Assembly: GCF_910592395.1 (NCBI RefSeq)
Contig: NC_088310.1
Coordinates: 18,297,501-18,361,500, forward strand
Source of the DNA: Lineus longissimus
Lineage: Eukaryota > Nemertea > Pilidiophora > Heteronemertea > Lineidae
Reading direction: 5' to 3'
Length of the DNA: 64,000 nt
The notes beneath the pieces were generated by a model. That model saw nothing but the letters and a program-made list of their open reading frames with translations. It did no database searches and was not told where the DNA came from. This document shows positions 10,601-23,600 of the stretch, piece after piece (within the stretch, counting starts at the first letter, position 1; each line of letters begins with the position of its first letter). A program made the translations under genes and the position numbers.

Positions 10601-13042
10601 CGCTACTGACGCTGTTCCTCTCGAGGAGAACTTTGTCAAAGCAATCCATAAAGTCCATGACTTGCTGGATCTACCGCGAAAAACTGTCAGTGCTCCTGAA
10701 ACTAATGAGTTTCTCAACCTACCAGCTTATGAATACCGGTACCCGACTCTCCGAGAATCTGTGGCATCGACCCCTAACCACATAGGCACTCAGGTGGTGT
10801 CCCATCCTGAAGAGACAGCCAACAGTCGAGCGCCATTGTCCCGTTTCCCGCACAACCGCTCGGGTACTCGAGCTCGACTCACCCGTTCCAATACAAGAGC
10901 TAACAGACATGCTATTGGCTCCACTGCAGTGAATGGTGAACAAGAAGGAGACACTTCAGTCGCTGATCTCTCGGAAAAGACAACTTCCATCTCAGTGAGT
11001 TTGTCAGTAGCACCTACTCTTATGGACCCAGAGGCTGACACTCAACCATCAGGACGACGGCAGCCAGAGACAGCAGACTCGTCAAGGTATCGAGACACAG
11101 GGATAGCAGTTAAAATGGGAGATAGAGAAGGTCAGTTTCAGCAGATGACCAAATCTGGCGGAGGTCCGAATGAAGAGAGCGGCACTCCTGCGGTAGTTCG
11201 CCCGCCTGTCGCATCGCATTGCCTGGGGCTTCCGAGCGCCAATAATGTCGTAGAAACTGCTTCTGGGACTGGTAGTCTCGGAGGACAGTTTGAATTGCCG
11301 CATGAAACTGCTTCTCTTGCTGATGATTTGGGTGTTGATGGTTCATCTATGGATACAGGTTACAGTGGATCAACGCATGGCTTGATGAATCCAAAGACAG
11401 AGGATGCGTCCATCGCGAGTCACGAACAAGGGGTCGAAATTGACGAGTACGTTGAGAGTGTCCAACGGATGAACCTCGAAGACAAACCCGCACAACTTCC
11501 GAAGACGTTCCTCGTGCCTGATCCAGTGAACCCAATAAGCTCATTCGCAGACTGCACCCTCCCCGCATTGCCTGGACAGACAATGAATCCTTCCGCTAAT
11601 ATCGAGATGACTGATTTCCGCCAAGGTCCCGCCTTGAAGACAGGCGAGATACCGTTGGGTGTTCATCGTAAGTATCTACTTGGCACATCATGATTCCAAC
11701 TTCTGAGTATTTCCTCAATGGCATAAGTGAGTACATGTACGTGTATCGACAAAGGTTATGACGTCAATTTTGTCACTGAAGACGGTATCACCAATAATTC
11801 TGACTGAAACAAACATACACAGGTACTGCGACGGGTTAACTAACCGCTGAGACATACTTTTTAGGCTATTGAACTGAAATCTCGTCCTTTTTTCCTTTTA
11901 TATAGAAGAAATTCAGAGTTGTTTCATTAAAAGAAAGGTTTTAAAATGGAAATTATTTCCATACTGACGATTGACTGAAATTCAAATTCAAGTGTCGTGC
12001 ACTGAATATTAACCTATGTGTATAAAACAGATAGAAAGAAAACTTCTGTCTGTGTTGTTGTCCATGTGCCAATGGCAGTCTGGTGGACGCCACCGGGGCA
12101 TCTCTAGTCCTCGGTGTCCGCCTCCAGGGACCGACCGTAATTTCAAGAATCTACACATGTATTTCCCAGGTGCCCGGGTGTTTAAATTCGACGCTGCCCA
12201 CAATACATGGACTTGCTCGACAACCCTGGTCTACGTCGATGAGAAGCTGAACGTTCGCCCCAAGGGAGCCATGCGTTACGTCATCAAACTTCAGTATCTT
12301 AATCAGGATGAACCAAAAGCAAGGTAACAAATTAAAGGGTACATCCGGACACAGAAATAGACAATCTATCTACTCTGAGGTCGAATTGCAGCAAGCGCTT
12401 GAAAATATCTCTCTGATACGGTGTCCATTTTTAGATGCGTCTTTTAACTCACCAGATGTTCTTTGTCTTGATAGATACGTTGGCAAGAGCTACCAAGATG
12501 CCGAGCGGAGGAAGCTGCATTTGTACTACCAGGATGTCGTCTGCCAGATGACGGCGCGCCATTTCGTGGCCCTGTTCAACCAGGCGCTCAAGGACGACAA
12601 TCAGGCCTGGAAGATCCAGTTTGTCCCTGCAGCGCACATCCAACTTTTGTCGGATGACCACAAGGACATAGTTTATTTTTTTAATGTTGAGCCGTTCGTG
12701 GAGGGGTCACTAGGTTTTGAGAAAGTGACCGACAACTCCATCTATGTCAACCGTAAATTAACTAAGGAACTTGTGGACGTGTCCCTAGCCTTTATGCACT
12801 TTACATGGGAGAAGTCGGAAGGCAAGATACTGGTGACAGACCTTCAGGGTTGGTTGCCCTGGGACCAAAAAGGCACCATCATTTTCACAGACCCTGCCAT
12901 TAATTCAGAACCTCTGAAGACCGTATTTGTTACTGGCAACCGTGGTAAATTGGGTGTTGACGAATTTTGGCGTGAGCAACATCCGACATGTAACGATATA
13001 TGCTACTCGCTAGGAATAAAGAGACCTCAATTTGCCTCTTAA
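7671..13042 (+). CDS. ALPK1: ALPK1-like alpha-kinase, copy a (7 coding exons)
   Basis: Model: 7671-7916, 8411-8669, 9124-9210, 9624-9883, 10329-11667, 12128-12323, 12475-13042; phases fit and the total of 2955 nt gives 984 aa (human 1244). The first exon starts at 7652 after TTTCAG. The GTTGTT donor at 7917 is the weakest junction but aligns best with human. Residues 20-300 match the helical ADP-heptose-binding domain: WPFVFEEWQF (41-50), IAPQVYIRKAR (133-143), LPKPDQKG (217-224), keeping F43, Q49, R140, R143, D221 and K223 at the positions of human F61, Q67, R150, R153, D231 and K233. A Ser/Thr/Pro-rich linker (~400-730) holds DPEADT at 517-522. The alpha-kinase domain (~740-980) shows RYVGKSY, VEPFVEG (867), TDLQGW (917), TDPAIN (934) and zinc ligands H965, C968, C972, probably with H904. 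It should phosphorylate TIFA-type adaptors in the cytosol. Confidence 0.93.
8090..8240. repeat. Dispersed short repeat, copy in ALPK1a intron 1
   Basis: Contains CCGGACGCAGAGGACAGACC...GGGATGACGAAATGGACTGC. The same module recurs at 8690-8765 (intron 2) and 13048-13130 (3'UTR), and at mirrored sites in ALPK1b, with the consensus CACTCCGGACGCAGTGGACCGGCCTCGT then GGATGACGAAATGG after a short gap. It looks like a non-autonomous interspersed repeat of about 90-130 bp. Confidence 0.6.
8688..8765. repeat. Dispersed short repeat, copy in ALPK1a intron 2
   Basis: Begins ACTTACACTCCGGACGCAGT and ends near CCCTGGGGTCTATC. It is related to 8090-8240 and 13048-13130. Confidence 0.65.
9262..9425. repeat. 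Three-unit tandem repeat in ALPK1a intron 3
   Basis: Three imperfect units of about 50-60 bp, each holding CCTACC(C/T)GGTCC.TGGC and ending GATACTGGCCAGAG (ends near 9314, 9371 and 9421). The mirrored array is at 24480-24625. Confidence 0.75.
11025..11042 (+). other. DPEADT motif in the ALPK1a linker (T522)
   Basis: Encodes D-P-E-A-D-T, then Q-P-S. It is the same six-residue string as in TIFA-b (residues 11-16). It lies in a low-complexity linker between the sensor and kinase domains, where autophosphorylation is sterically plausible. Function is inferred. Confidence 0.65.
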
Positions 13043-13047
13043 TTCGT

Positions 13048-13130
13048 ACACTCCAGACGCAGTGGACGGGCCTCGTCCCTCATCCTAAGGATATCCAATT
13101 AGGATAATGCAATGGACTGTCCTGGGAGAG
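13048..13130. repeat. Dispersed short repeat, copy in ALPK1a 3'UTR
   Basis: Contains ACACTCCAGACGCAGTGGAC and CAATGGACTGTCCTGGGAG; related to the copies in introns 1 and 2, mirrored at about 20530-20612. Confidence 0.6.
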
Positions 13131-13617
13131 TCTACTGAATTCCTAGCTGAACAAAACGCTATTTTACCAGAAATGTAATATATCTATTTAGTGAAGGGTG
13201 TGTGATTCAGGAATTCATAACACTTTAAGAATTGAAACACTCTGAAGAGTCTATACACCTTGGAACTGCCAACTTTGGTAAAGGTGGCTGCGGCGTTTTT
13301 TTGCGCGGTCACTAACTTGTAAGCTCAGTCCGTGACGCGATTGACATCGAAATGCAATATCTATCACATCCTGTCAGTCAACATGACATCAATCGATAGG
13401 ACTGGAAGGCAGAGGGTATGGTTTGGATATAAATTTATTGCTTGGAATTTTGAAGACCTCTATTTCGGCTTGGGTTCTGAGTTTACATGCTACTGCAAGT
13501 CTTCAAAATACTATTAAATTGAAGAATATTGCAAGCCAGCATTTGACATTGAGCATTTGTAAGGTTAAAATAAGCAAAGTTTGTATTTCTGAGTTGAAAC
13601 TTTCCAGAATACATGTA

Positions 13618-13623
13618 AATAAA
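13618..13623 (+). other. Polyadenylation signal of ALPK1a
   Basis: AATAAA 576 bases after the stop codon, followed by T/GT-rich sequence (GTAATGTTACTATTTGTTC). Conserved at the mirrored position 20041-20046. Confidence 0.6.
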
Positions 13624-14364
13624 GTTCAGGCATGCAAGTGTAATGTTACTATTTGTTCTTAGCAGATTAGTGGCTCGTGACTGTGCTAATTTCTAAACAT
13701 TGTGTTTGTTTGAAGTGTTAACAAACAATGAAAGGGAAATATTCTGGGAGTGCTGAAACTGCCGGGGAATGGATTTCCTCAAACATGCACAAATCATGTA
13801 TGGTGGTATTCGTGTTGTCAGTTATTACACAAGATGAAGTGTTCTTATGTAATTGTCGCATGGTTTTGACTTCGATGAAAAAGGACAAGCACTTTTGTGC
13901 AAACCGTTCCAGACTTTGTAGCTTGAACTGCAGACTAATTTATTTCGTGAGGGACTGGTAGCTTATCCTGTGTAGCAGGGCTTTCCAACCACTACAAGCA
14001 GCCTGTAAGGGGCGCCAGACTGATCCTGGGGGTACAAAGAAACTGCCAGGGGTAAAGGACTGCTGGTCCAAGTTGCATTTAACCACCGTGCACCTGCCTA
14101 ATGAGTATGACGGGTCTATTTTGGCCTTAAAGTCTCCCTTTGTATAGTACCCCCAGGTATATGGCACGGCTTAACCCGCCGGCCATGAGGGAATTCCTTA
14201 ATGGCCCAGTGGTTGGCGCGTTGGCCCCAGAGTGGAAGTTAAGCAAAAGTTGGTTATATTTGTCGCATGTCGAAGGGTCGTCACAACATTGGAGACCTTC
14301 TGCAACTGTCGCGGGTTGAGGAAAAGTTGGAAGGCCCTGCAATAGAATCATTGGGGTAGCTAAT
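13624..14364. other. ALPK1a downstream flank; 75-codon ORF on minus not supported as a gene
   Basis: Palindrome-arm sequence with no recognised gene. A 75-codon minus-strand frame (13940-14167) is nearly identical to the mirrored frame 19497-19724 on +, but both lie in recently duplicated DNA, so conservation is not evidence of selection. The protein resembles nothing I know. Confidence 0.5.
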
Positions 14365-17300
14365 CCCAGAACCTCCAGCAGGTCATTGGTACCGAGGACA
14401 GTACTTGTCCAATGAAGGCAAATCACAAGCAGGTCAATGGAGACGAGGACAGTACTTTTCCAATGAAGAGACATCCTCCGTGGATCAGTCTCTGTTCACG
14501 AATGCACACCCAGAACCTCCAGCAGGTCTTTGGGGCCGAGGACAGTAATTGTAGAATAAAGGCACATCACCAGTAGGTTATTGGAGACGAGGACAGTACT
14601 TTTCCTATGACGGCACATCCTCCGTGGATCAGTATCTGTTCACTGAATTCACACCCAGGACCTCCAGCAGGTCACTGGAGCCGAGGACAGTAATTGTAGA
14701 ATGAAGGCACATCACCAGTAGGTCATTGAGGCCGAGGCCAGTACTTGTCCAATGAATGCATATCACCAATAGAAGAGTATCTGTCAATTGAATGCACACC
14801 CAGAACCTCCAGCAGGTCATTGGGGCCGAGGACAGTAATTGTCGAATGAAGGCACATACCTGTCTACTGATTAAAATGGACACCAAGAACCTCGAGCAAG
14901 TCGTTGGAGCCGAGGACAGTACTTGTCCAATATGAAGGTATATCCCCTGTCCGATGATGGCACACCCAGGACATCCAGTAGGTTATTGGGGTCGAGGACA
15001 GTACTTGTCCAATGAGGTCACATCCCCCGTGGATCAGTCTCTGTCCAGGAATGCACACCCAGAACCTCCAGCATGTCATTGGGGCCGAGGACAGTAATTG
15101 TCGAATGAAAGCACATCACCAGCAGGTTATTGGAGACGAGGACAGCACTTTCCAATAAAGAGACATCCTCCGTCGATCAGTATCTGTTCACCGAATGCAA
15201 ACCTAGGACCTCCAGCAGGTCATTGGAACCGAGGACAGTACTTGTCTAATGAAGGCACATATCTGTCTACTGATAACAATGGACACCAAGAACATCAAGC
15301 AAGTTGTTGGAGCCAAGGACAGTACCTGGCCAATATGAAGGCATATCCCCTGTCCGATGATGGCACACCCAGGACATCCAGTAGGTTATTGGAGACGAGG
15401 ACAGCACTTTCCAATAAAGAGACATCCTCCGTCGATCAGTATCTGTTCACTGAATGCACACCCAGGACCTCCAGCAGGTCATTTGAGCCGAGGACAGTAC
15501 TTGTCGAATGAAGGCACATATCTGTCCATTGATTCCACTAGACACCCCGAACCTCCAGTATGTTGTTGGAGCTGAGGACAGTACTTGTCCAATGAAGGCA
15601 TATCTCCTGTCCGATGATGGCACACCCAGGACATCCAGTAGGTTATTGGGGCCGAGGACAGTACCTGTCCAATGAGGTCACACCTCCAGTGGATAAGTCT
15701 CCGCCCTCGAATGCATGCCCAGAACAAACATCACCAGTAGATTATTGGAGACGAGGACAGTACTTTTCCAATAAAGAGACTTCCCGTGGATCAGTTTATG
15801 TCCACGAATGCACACCCAGAACCTCCAGCAGGTCATTGGGGCCGAGGACAGTAATTGTCCAATGAAGGCACCTCACCAGCAGGTTATTGGAGACGAGGAC
15901 AGTACTTTTCCAATGAAGGCATATTACCAGTGGAAGAGTATCTGACAAATGAATGCACACCAAGTATCTCCAGCAGGTTGTTGGGGCCGAGGACAATACT
16001 GGTCTAATAATGTCACATCTCCAGAGGAAAAGTCTGTGTCCACGAGTGCACACCCATTACCACAAACAGGTCATTGGAACTGAGGATAGTGATTGTCCAG
16101 TGAAGGCACATCACCAGCAGGTTATTGGAGACGAGGACAGTACTTTTCCAATGAAGAGGCATCCCCCGTGTATCAGTCTCTGTCCACGAATGCGCACCGA
16201 GTACCTCCAGCAGGTCATTGTGGCCGAGGACAGTACTTTTCCAGTGAAGGCATATCACAAGTGGAAGAGTATCTGTCAAATGAATGCACACCCAGGACCT
16301 CCAGCAGGTTGTTGGGGCCGAGGACAGTACTTGTCTAATGAGGTCACATCTCCTGACGAAAAGTCTGTGTCCATGATTGCCTACCCAGAAACACCAATAG
16401 GTGAATGGGGCCGAGGACAGTAATTGTCAAATGAAGGCACATCACCAGCAGGTCATTGGAGACGAGGACAGTACTTTTCCAATGAAGAGACATCCTCCGT
16501 GGGTCAGTCTCTGTTCAATGAATGCATACCCAGAACCTCCAGCAGGTCATTGGGGCCGAGGACAGTTATTGTCCACTGAAGGCACATCAACAACAGGTTA
16601 TTAGAGACGAGGACACTACTTGTCCAATGAAGAGATATCCCCGTGGATGAGTATCTCTTCACTGAATGCACAACCAGAACCTCCAGCAGGTCATTGGAGC
16701 CGAGGCCAGTACTTGTCCAATAAAGGTATATCACCAATGGAACATTATCTTTCAAATGAATGCACACCAAGGACGTCCAGTAGGTTATTGGAGACGAGGA
16801 CAGTCCTTTTCCAAGGAAGAGACATCCTCCGTGGATCAGTATCTCTTCACTGAATGCACAACCAGAACCTTCAACAGGTCATTGGAGCCGAGGCCAGTAC
16901 TTGTCCAATGAAGGCATATCAACAATGGAACAGTGTCTTTCAAATGAATGCACACCAAGGACGTCCAGTAGGTTATTGGAGACGAGGACAGTCCTTTTCC
17001 AAGGAAGAGACATCCTCCGTGGATCAGTATCTGTTCACTGAATGCACACCCAGAACCTCCAGCAGGTCATTTGAGGCGAGGACAGTACTTGTCCAATGAA
17101 GGCACATCGCCAGCAGGTTATTGGAGACGAAGACAGTAATTTTCCAATGAAGAGACATCCCCGTGGATCAGTGTCTGCCCACGAATGCATACCCAGAACC
17201 TCCAGCAGGTCATTAGGGTAGAGGACAGTAAATGTCCAATGAAGGTACATCACCAGCAGGTTATTGGAGACGAGGACAGTACTTGACCAATGAAGAGACA

Positions 17301-18490
17301 TTCCTCGTGGATCAGTCTTGTCCACGAATGCACACCCAGGACCTCCAGCAGGTCATTTGAGACGAGGACAGTAATTGTCCAATGAAGGCATATCACCAGT
17401 GGAACAGTATCTGTCAAATGAATGCACACCCAGAACCTCCAGCAGGTCATTGGGGCCGAGGACAGTAATTTTTCAATGAAGGCACATGACCAGCAGGTTA
17501 TTGGAGACGAGGACAGTACTTTTCTGATGAAGAGACATCCTCCGTGGGTCAGTCTCTGTCCAGGGATGCACACCCAGAACCTCAAGTAGGTCATTGGGGC
17601 CGAGGACAGTAAGTGTAGAATAAAGGCACATCACCAGTAGGTTATTGGAGACGAGGACAGTACTTTTGCAATGAAGAGACATCCTCTGTCGATCAGTATC
17701 TGTTCACTGATTGCACACCCAGGATATCCAGTAGGTTATTGGGGCCGAGGACAGTACTTGTCCAACGAGGTCACATCTCGAGTGGAGAAGTCTCCGCCAA
17801 CGAATGCATACCCAGAACCTCCAGCAGGTCATTTGGGGCCGAGGACAGTAATTGTCCAATGAAGGCACATCACCAGCATGTTATTTGAGACGACGACAGT
17901 ACTTTTCTGATGAAGAGACATCCCCCGTGGTTTATTCTCTGTCCACGAATGCACACCCAGTACCTCCAGCAGGACATTGGGGCCGAGGACAGTAATTGTC
18001 CACTGAAGGCACATCAACAACAGGTTATTAGAGACGAGGACACTATTTGACCAGTGAAGAGATATCCCCATGGATCAGTATCTCTTCACTGAATGCACAC
18101 CCAGGACCTTCAGCAGGTCATTGGAGCCGAGGCCAGTACTTGTCCAATGAAGGCATATCACCAATGCAACAGTATCTTTCAAATGAATGCACACCAAGGA
18201 CGTCCAGTAGGTTATTGGAGACGAGGACAGTCCTTTTCCAAGGAAGAGACATCCTCCGTGGATCAGTATCTCTTCACTGAATGCACAACCAGGACCTTCA
18301 GCAGGTCATTGGAGCCAAGGCCAGTACTTGTCAAATGAAGGCACATATCTGTCCACTGAATCCAATGGACACCCAGAATCTCAAGCATGTTGTTAGAGCT
18401 GGGGACAGTACTTGTCCAATGAAGGCATATCTTCTGTTCGATGATTGCACACCAAGGACATCCAGTAAGTTAATGGGGGTTGTGGACAAT
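14365..18490 (+). repeat. Minisatellite array 1, in the palindrome centre
   Basis: Built from two alternating modules: A, about 51 bp (CAGCAGGTCATTGGGGCCGA...GGCACATCAC), and B, about 93 bp (CAGCAGGTTATTGGAGACGA...ACCCAGAACCTC), plus variants with CAGTGGAACAGTATCTG. Every module holds the core GAGGACAGTA(A/C)T(T)GTCCAATGA, itself a short inverted repeat (GGACA...TGTCC). Module lengths are multiples of three, which creates long spurious open frames in several frames. The array keeps one orientation and so breaks the symmetry of the flanking palindrome. Confidence 0.92.
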
Positions 18491-19299
18491 ACATGTACTT
18501 GATCTGATAAAGGCATGCATCACAACTTTGCATGATTTTCAATTCGAGTCTCATGAAGATGGATGTTTCACGGACTTTTTTTCAGTTCACACCAATATGC
18601 ATGTAGCTGTTGACTAATTAACTCACCAAATTGGTGGCAAGCTATTTAGCTTTCAATTCGCATCAACTGAAAGTATATCCGACATAAGATCGCAGACAGC
18701 ACCTAGGTCATTAAACATTTCTCGCCAATGCTCAGGCAGGTTTAAAAACCTCACCATGTTATAACGTAACGAACACCGAGACGCACTTCCTCATATACAT
18801 TCTAATGTGTATTTTTCTCCGATTTAAATATACAAATCAAGACAATTTAAAGATGGTAACAAAGCCTTGTGTAGCCCACCTTGCCTTGTGTTCATACACA
18901 TGCCTCCAAGAATTAATAAAGACAAGACTTTATGAATTCTTGATGCCACTGACCCAATCAAATGACACGTACAATAATCCTCTACGGACTGGTCACTTCA
19001 AACCAGCTCAACTCCTGACACGTTTCCTGGGACAGGGAGTATGATGACCCCCTCATTAGTATGATGAATCCCCTAATTACATCTAACACTTTCTGTAGCA
19101 TCTGATGTCAAGCAATTTGAAGCTCACCGCGGCACTACTCAATTTTGCTTCGAAACGTTGATGAAGACTTCTCTGAAGCTTTTCTTAGACTGTTGGCCAA
19201 TGTTGAAAGTGAGCTTGTGTCAGTAATTCTGACGGTGATATCAAGGACAAAGCCCACATTTTGGTTCATGAAAGTCCAATAATGATATGATGTAAAATC
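18491..19299. other. Non-repetitive stretch in the palindrome centre, no gene seen
   Basis: AT-rich sequence between the minisatellite and the right arm, with no match in the left arm. A 79-codon frame (18805-19044) has no recognisable domain and is probably chance. Confidence 0.5.
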
Positions 19300-20040
19300 A
19301 GCTACCCCAATGATTCTATTGCAGCTGGGCCTTCCAACTTTTCCTCAACCCGGGACAGTTGCAGAAGGTCTCCAATGTTGTGACGACCCTTCGACATGCG
19401 ACAAATATAACCAACTTTTGCTTAACTTCCACTCTGGGGCCAACGCGCCAACCACTGGGCCATAAAGGAATTCCCTCATGGCCGGCGGGTTAAGCCGTGC
19501 CATATACCTGGGGGTACTATACAAAGGGAGACTTTAAGGCCAAAATAGACCCGTCATACTCATTAGCCAGGTGCACGGTGGTTAAGTGCAACTTGGACCA
19601 TCAGTCATGCACCCCTGGCAGTTTCTTTGTACCCCCAGGATCAGCCTGGTGCCCCTTACAGGCTGCTTGTAGTAGTTGGAAAGCCCTGCTACACAGGATA
19701 AGCTACCAGTCCCTCACGAAATAAATTAGTCTGCAGTTCAAGCTACAAAGTCTGGAACGGTTTGCACAAAAGTGCTTGTACTTTTTCATCGAAGTCAAAA
19801 CCATGCGACAATTACATAAGAACACTTCATCTTGTGTAATAACTGACAACAAGAATACCACCATACATGATTTGTGCATGTTTGAGGAAACCCATTCCCC
19901 GGCAGTTTCAGCACTCCCAGAATATTTCCCTTTCATTGTTTGTTAACACTTCAAACAAACACAATGTTTAGAAATTAGCACAGTCACGAGCCACTAATCT
20001 GCTAAGAACAAATAGTAACATTACACTTGCATGACTGAAC

Positions 20041-20046
20041 TTTATT
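20041..20046 (-). other. Polyadenylation signal of ALPK1b
   Basis: TTTATT on +, AATAAA on -, 573 bases downstream of the ALPK1b stop, matching 13618-13623 in the other arm. Confidence 0.6.
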
Positions 20047-20618
20047 TACATGTATTCTGGAAAGTTTCAACTCAGAAATACAAACTTTGCTTATTTTAAC
20101 CTTACAAATGAAGGTCAAATGCTGGCTCGCAATATTCTTCAATTTAATAGTATTTTGAAGACTTGCAGTAGCATGTAAACTCAGAACCCAAGCCGAAATA
20201 GAGGTCTTCAAAATTCCAAGCAATAAATTTATATCCAAACCATACCCTCTGCCTTCCAGTCCTATCGATTGATGTCATGTTGACTGACAGGATGTGATAG
20301 ATATTGCATTTCGATGTCAATCGCGTCACGGACTGAGCTTACAAGTCAGTGACCGCGCAAAAAAACGCCCCAGCCACCTTTACCAAAGTTGGCAGTTCCA
20401 AGGTGTATAGACTCTTCAGAGTGTTTCACTTCTTAAAGTGTTATGAATTCATGAATCACACACCCTTCACTAAATAGATATATTACATTTCTGGTAAAAT
20501 AGCGTTTTGTTCAGCTAGGAATTCAGTAGACTCTCCCAGGACAGTCCATTGCATTATCCTAATTGGATGTCCTTAGGATGAGGGACGAGGCCCGTCCACT
20601 GCGTCTGGAGTGTAAGAA

Positions 20619-23600
20619 TTAAGAGCCAAATTGAGGTCTCTCTATTCCTAGCGAGTAGCATATATCGTTACATGTTGGATGTTGATGACTCCAAAAGGCG
20701 TCAACACCCTCTTTACCAAGGTTGCCAGTAACAAATGCGGTCTTCAGAGGTTCTGAATTAATGGCCGGGTCTGTGAAAATGATGGTGCCTTTTTGGTCCC
20801 GGGGAAACCAGCCCTGAAGATCTGTCACCAGTATCCTGCCTTCGGACTTCTCCAATGTAAAGTGCATAAAGGCTAGGGACACGTCCACAAGTTTCTTAGT
20901 TAATCTTGGGTTGACATACGTGAAGTTGTTGGTCACTTTGACAAAATCTGATCCCTCCACGAACGGCTCAACATTAAACAAATAAACTATGTCCTTGTGG
21001 TCATCTGACAAAAGTTGGATGTGCGCTACAGGGACAAACTGGATCTTCCAGGCCTGATTGTCGTCCTTGAGCGCCTGGTTGAACAGGGCCACGAAATGGC
21101 GCGCTGTCATCTGGCAGACGACATCCTGGTAGTACAAATGCAGCTTTTTCCACTTGTCATCTCGGTAGCTCTTGCCAACGTATCTATCAAGACAAAGAAC
21201 ATCTGGTGAGGTAAAAGACGCATCTAAAAATGGACACCGTATCAGAGAGATATTTCAAGCGCTTGCTGCAATTCGGCCTCAGAGTAGATACAATGTAGAT
21301 TGTCTATTTCTGTGTCCGGATGTACCCTTTAATTTGTTACCTTGCTTTTGGTTCATCCTGATTAAGATACTGAAGTTTGATGACGTCACGCATGGCTCCC
21401 TTGCGACGAACGTCCAGCTCCTCATCGACGTAGACCAGGGTTGTCGAGCAAGTCCATGTATTGTGGGCAGCGTCGAATTTAAACACCCGGGCACCTGGGA
21501 AATACATGTGTAGATTCTTGAAATTACGGCCGGTCCCTGGAGGCGGACACCGAGGACTAGAGATGCCCCGGCGGCGTCCACCAGACTGCCAGTTGCACAT
21601 GGACAACAACATAGACAGCAGTTTTCTTTCTATCTGGTTACACACAAGTTAATATTCAGTGCACGAGACTTGAATTTGAATTTCAGTCAATCGTCAGTAT
21701 GGAAATAATTTCCATTTTAAACCTTTCTTTTAATGAAACAACTCTGAATTTCTTCTATATAAAAGGAAAAAAGGACGAGATTACAGTTCAATAGCCTAAA
21801 AAATATATCTCAGCGGTCAGTTAACATCGCAGTACCTGTGTATGTTTGTTTCAGTCAGAATTATTGGTGATGGCGTCTATAGTGACAAAATTGACGTCAT
21901 AACCTTTGCCGATACACGTACATGTACTTACTTATGCCATTGAGGAAATACTCAGAAATTGGAATCATGAGGTGCCAAGTAGATACTTACGATGAACACC
22001 CAACGGTATCTCGCCTGTCTTCAAGGCGTGACCTTGGCAGGAATCAGTCATCTCGATATTAGGATTCATTGTCTGTCCAGGCAATGCAGAAAGGGTGCAG
22101 TCTACGAAAGAGCTTATTGGGTTCACTGGATCAGGCACGAGGAACGTCTTTGGGAGTTGTGAGGGTTTGTCTTCGAGGTACATCGGTTGAACACTCTCAA
22201 CGTACTCGTCAATTTCGACCCCTTGTTCCTGACTCGCGATGGACGCATCTTCTGTCTTTGGATTCATCAAGCCATGCGTTGATCCACTGTAACCTGTATC
22301 CACAGATGAAGCATAAACACCAAAAGCATCAGCAAGAGTAGCAGCTTCATGCGGCAATTCAAACTGTCCTCCGAGACTACCAGTCCCAAAAGCAGTTTCT
22401 ACGACATTAATGGCCCTCGGAAGCCCCAGGCAATGCGATGCGACAGGCGGGTGAACTACCGCAGGAGTGCCGCTCTCTTCATTCCGACCTCCGTAAGATT
22501 TGGTCATCTGCTGAAACTGACCTTCTCTATCTCCCACTTTAACTGCTATCCCTGTGTCTCGTCCTGATGGTTGAGTGTCTGCCTCTGGGTCCATAAGAGA
22601 AGGTGCTACTGACAAACTCACTGAGATGGAAGTTGTCTTTTCCGAGAGATCAGCGACTGAAGTGTCTCCTTCTTGTTCACCATTCCCTGCAGTGGAGCCA
22701 ATAGCATGTCTGTTAGCTCTTGTGTTGAAACGGGTGAGTCGAGCTCGAGTACCCGAGCGGTTGTGCTCGGTCACCACAGGAGTAGTAGCCGCTGGTTGTC
22801 GTTCGGATGGCTTGGTGTCAGCCTCTGGATCCGTAAGTGCAGGTGCCAAGCTCCAAGAGATTGAACGAACACGTGTCGTTGCAGATTCTTCCATGGCCCT
22901 TTCTTTTCGATTGTCTTTCCTTGGAGTGGCAGCACCAGTAGCATGTCTCGTAACCCGGGTGCGGAAACGGGACAATGGCGCTCGACTGTTGGCTGTGTCC
23001 TCAGGATGGGACACCACCTGAGTGCCTATGTGGTTAGGGGTCGATGCCACAGATTCTCGGAGAGTCGGGTACCGGTATTCATAAGCTGGTAGGTTGAGAA
23101 ACTCATTAGTTTCAGGAGCACTGACAGTTTTTCGCGGTAGTTCCAGCAAGTCATGGACTTTATGGATTGCTTTGACAAAGTTCTCCTCGAGAGGAACAGC
23201 GTCAGTAGCGGCGCAGTGATGATCATAAATGACGATGCAGGTCCTTTCGATCTCAATAGCTTTCGAGATTGCTCCTGGGGTAGCCATCAGACAGTAGGCT
23301 ATGAAACATTGGTACACAGCGCATGTGAATTCATTCAGCTGCTCTCGACTCGTGAGTTTATTCAATGATAGGTGTCCCTTGAGACTCATCTTGAGGTCGT
23401 TGAGAGCCTGAGTGATCAGCTTAAGCCGGTCTTCCTGAGGCAGTGTGATCACGAACATGAGCAACACTTCGCCAGCCCTTCGCTGGAAGAGAAATGGAAT
23501 GAAATCAGTCTCAGAAAATGTGAGGGGCTAAAGCAATGAAAGGAAGTGAGGAAAAAACTTGTGACCAGTCGCCAATTTGGGGAGTTTCGCACTCACACCC

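Larger units (their letters stand above)
7338..14364. repeat. Palindrome left arm (ALPK1a side)
   Basis: From TTCATTCGTCATGAATCATT near 7340 to GGGGTAGCT at 14364 the sequence is the near-exact reverse complement of 19300-26525. The arm holds all of ALPK1a, its introns and about 1.3 kb of downstream DNA. Similarity is high in introns and flanks as well as exons, so the duplication is recent or the arms are being homogenised by gene conversion. Confidence 0.9.

Noticed and set aside
10617-10634. PLEENF (ALPK1a residues 381-386) as a TRAF6-binding site
   Set aside because: It fits P-x-E-x-x-aromatic but aligns with a helix of the human sensor domain, so exposure is unlikely; kept only as a note.
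13940-14167. 75-codon ORF conserved in both palindrome arms
   Set aside because: Its conservation is explained by the recent duplication; no domain or coding signature.
14365-18490. Repeat-spacer pattern that could suggest a CRISPR array
   Set aside because: The sequences between cores are themselves repeated, units are 51-93 bp, and the genome is eukaryotic; this is a minisatellite.
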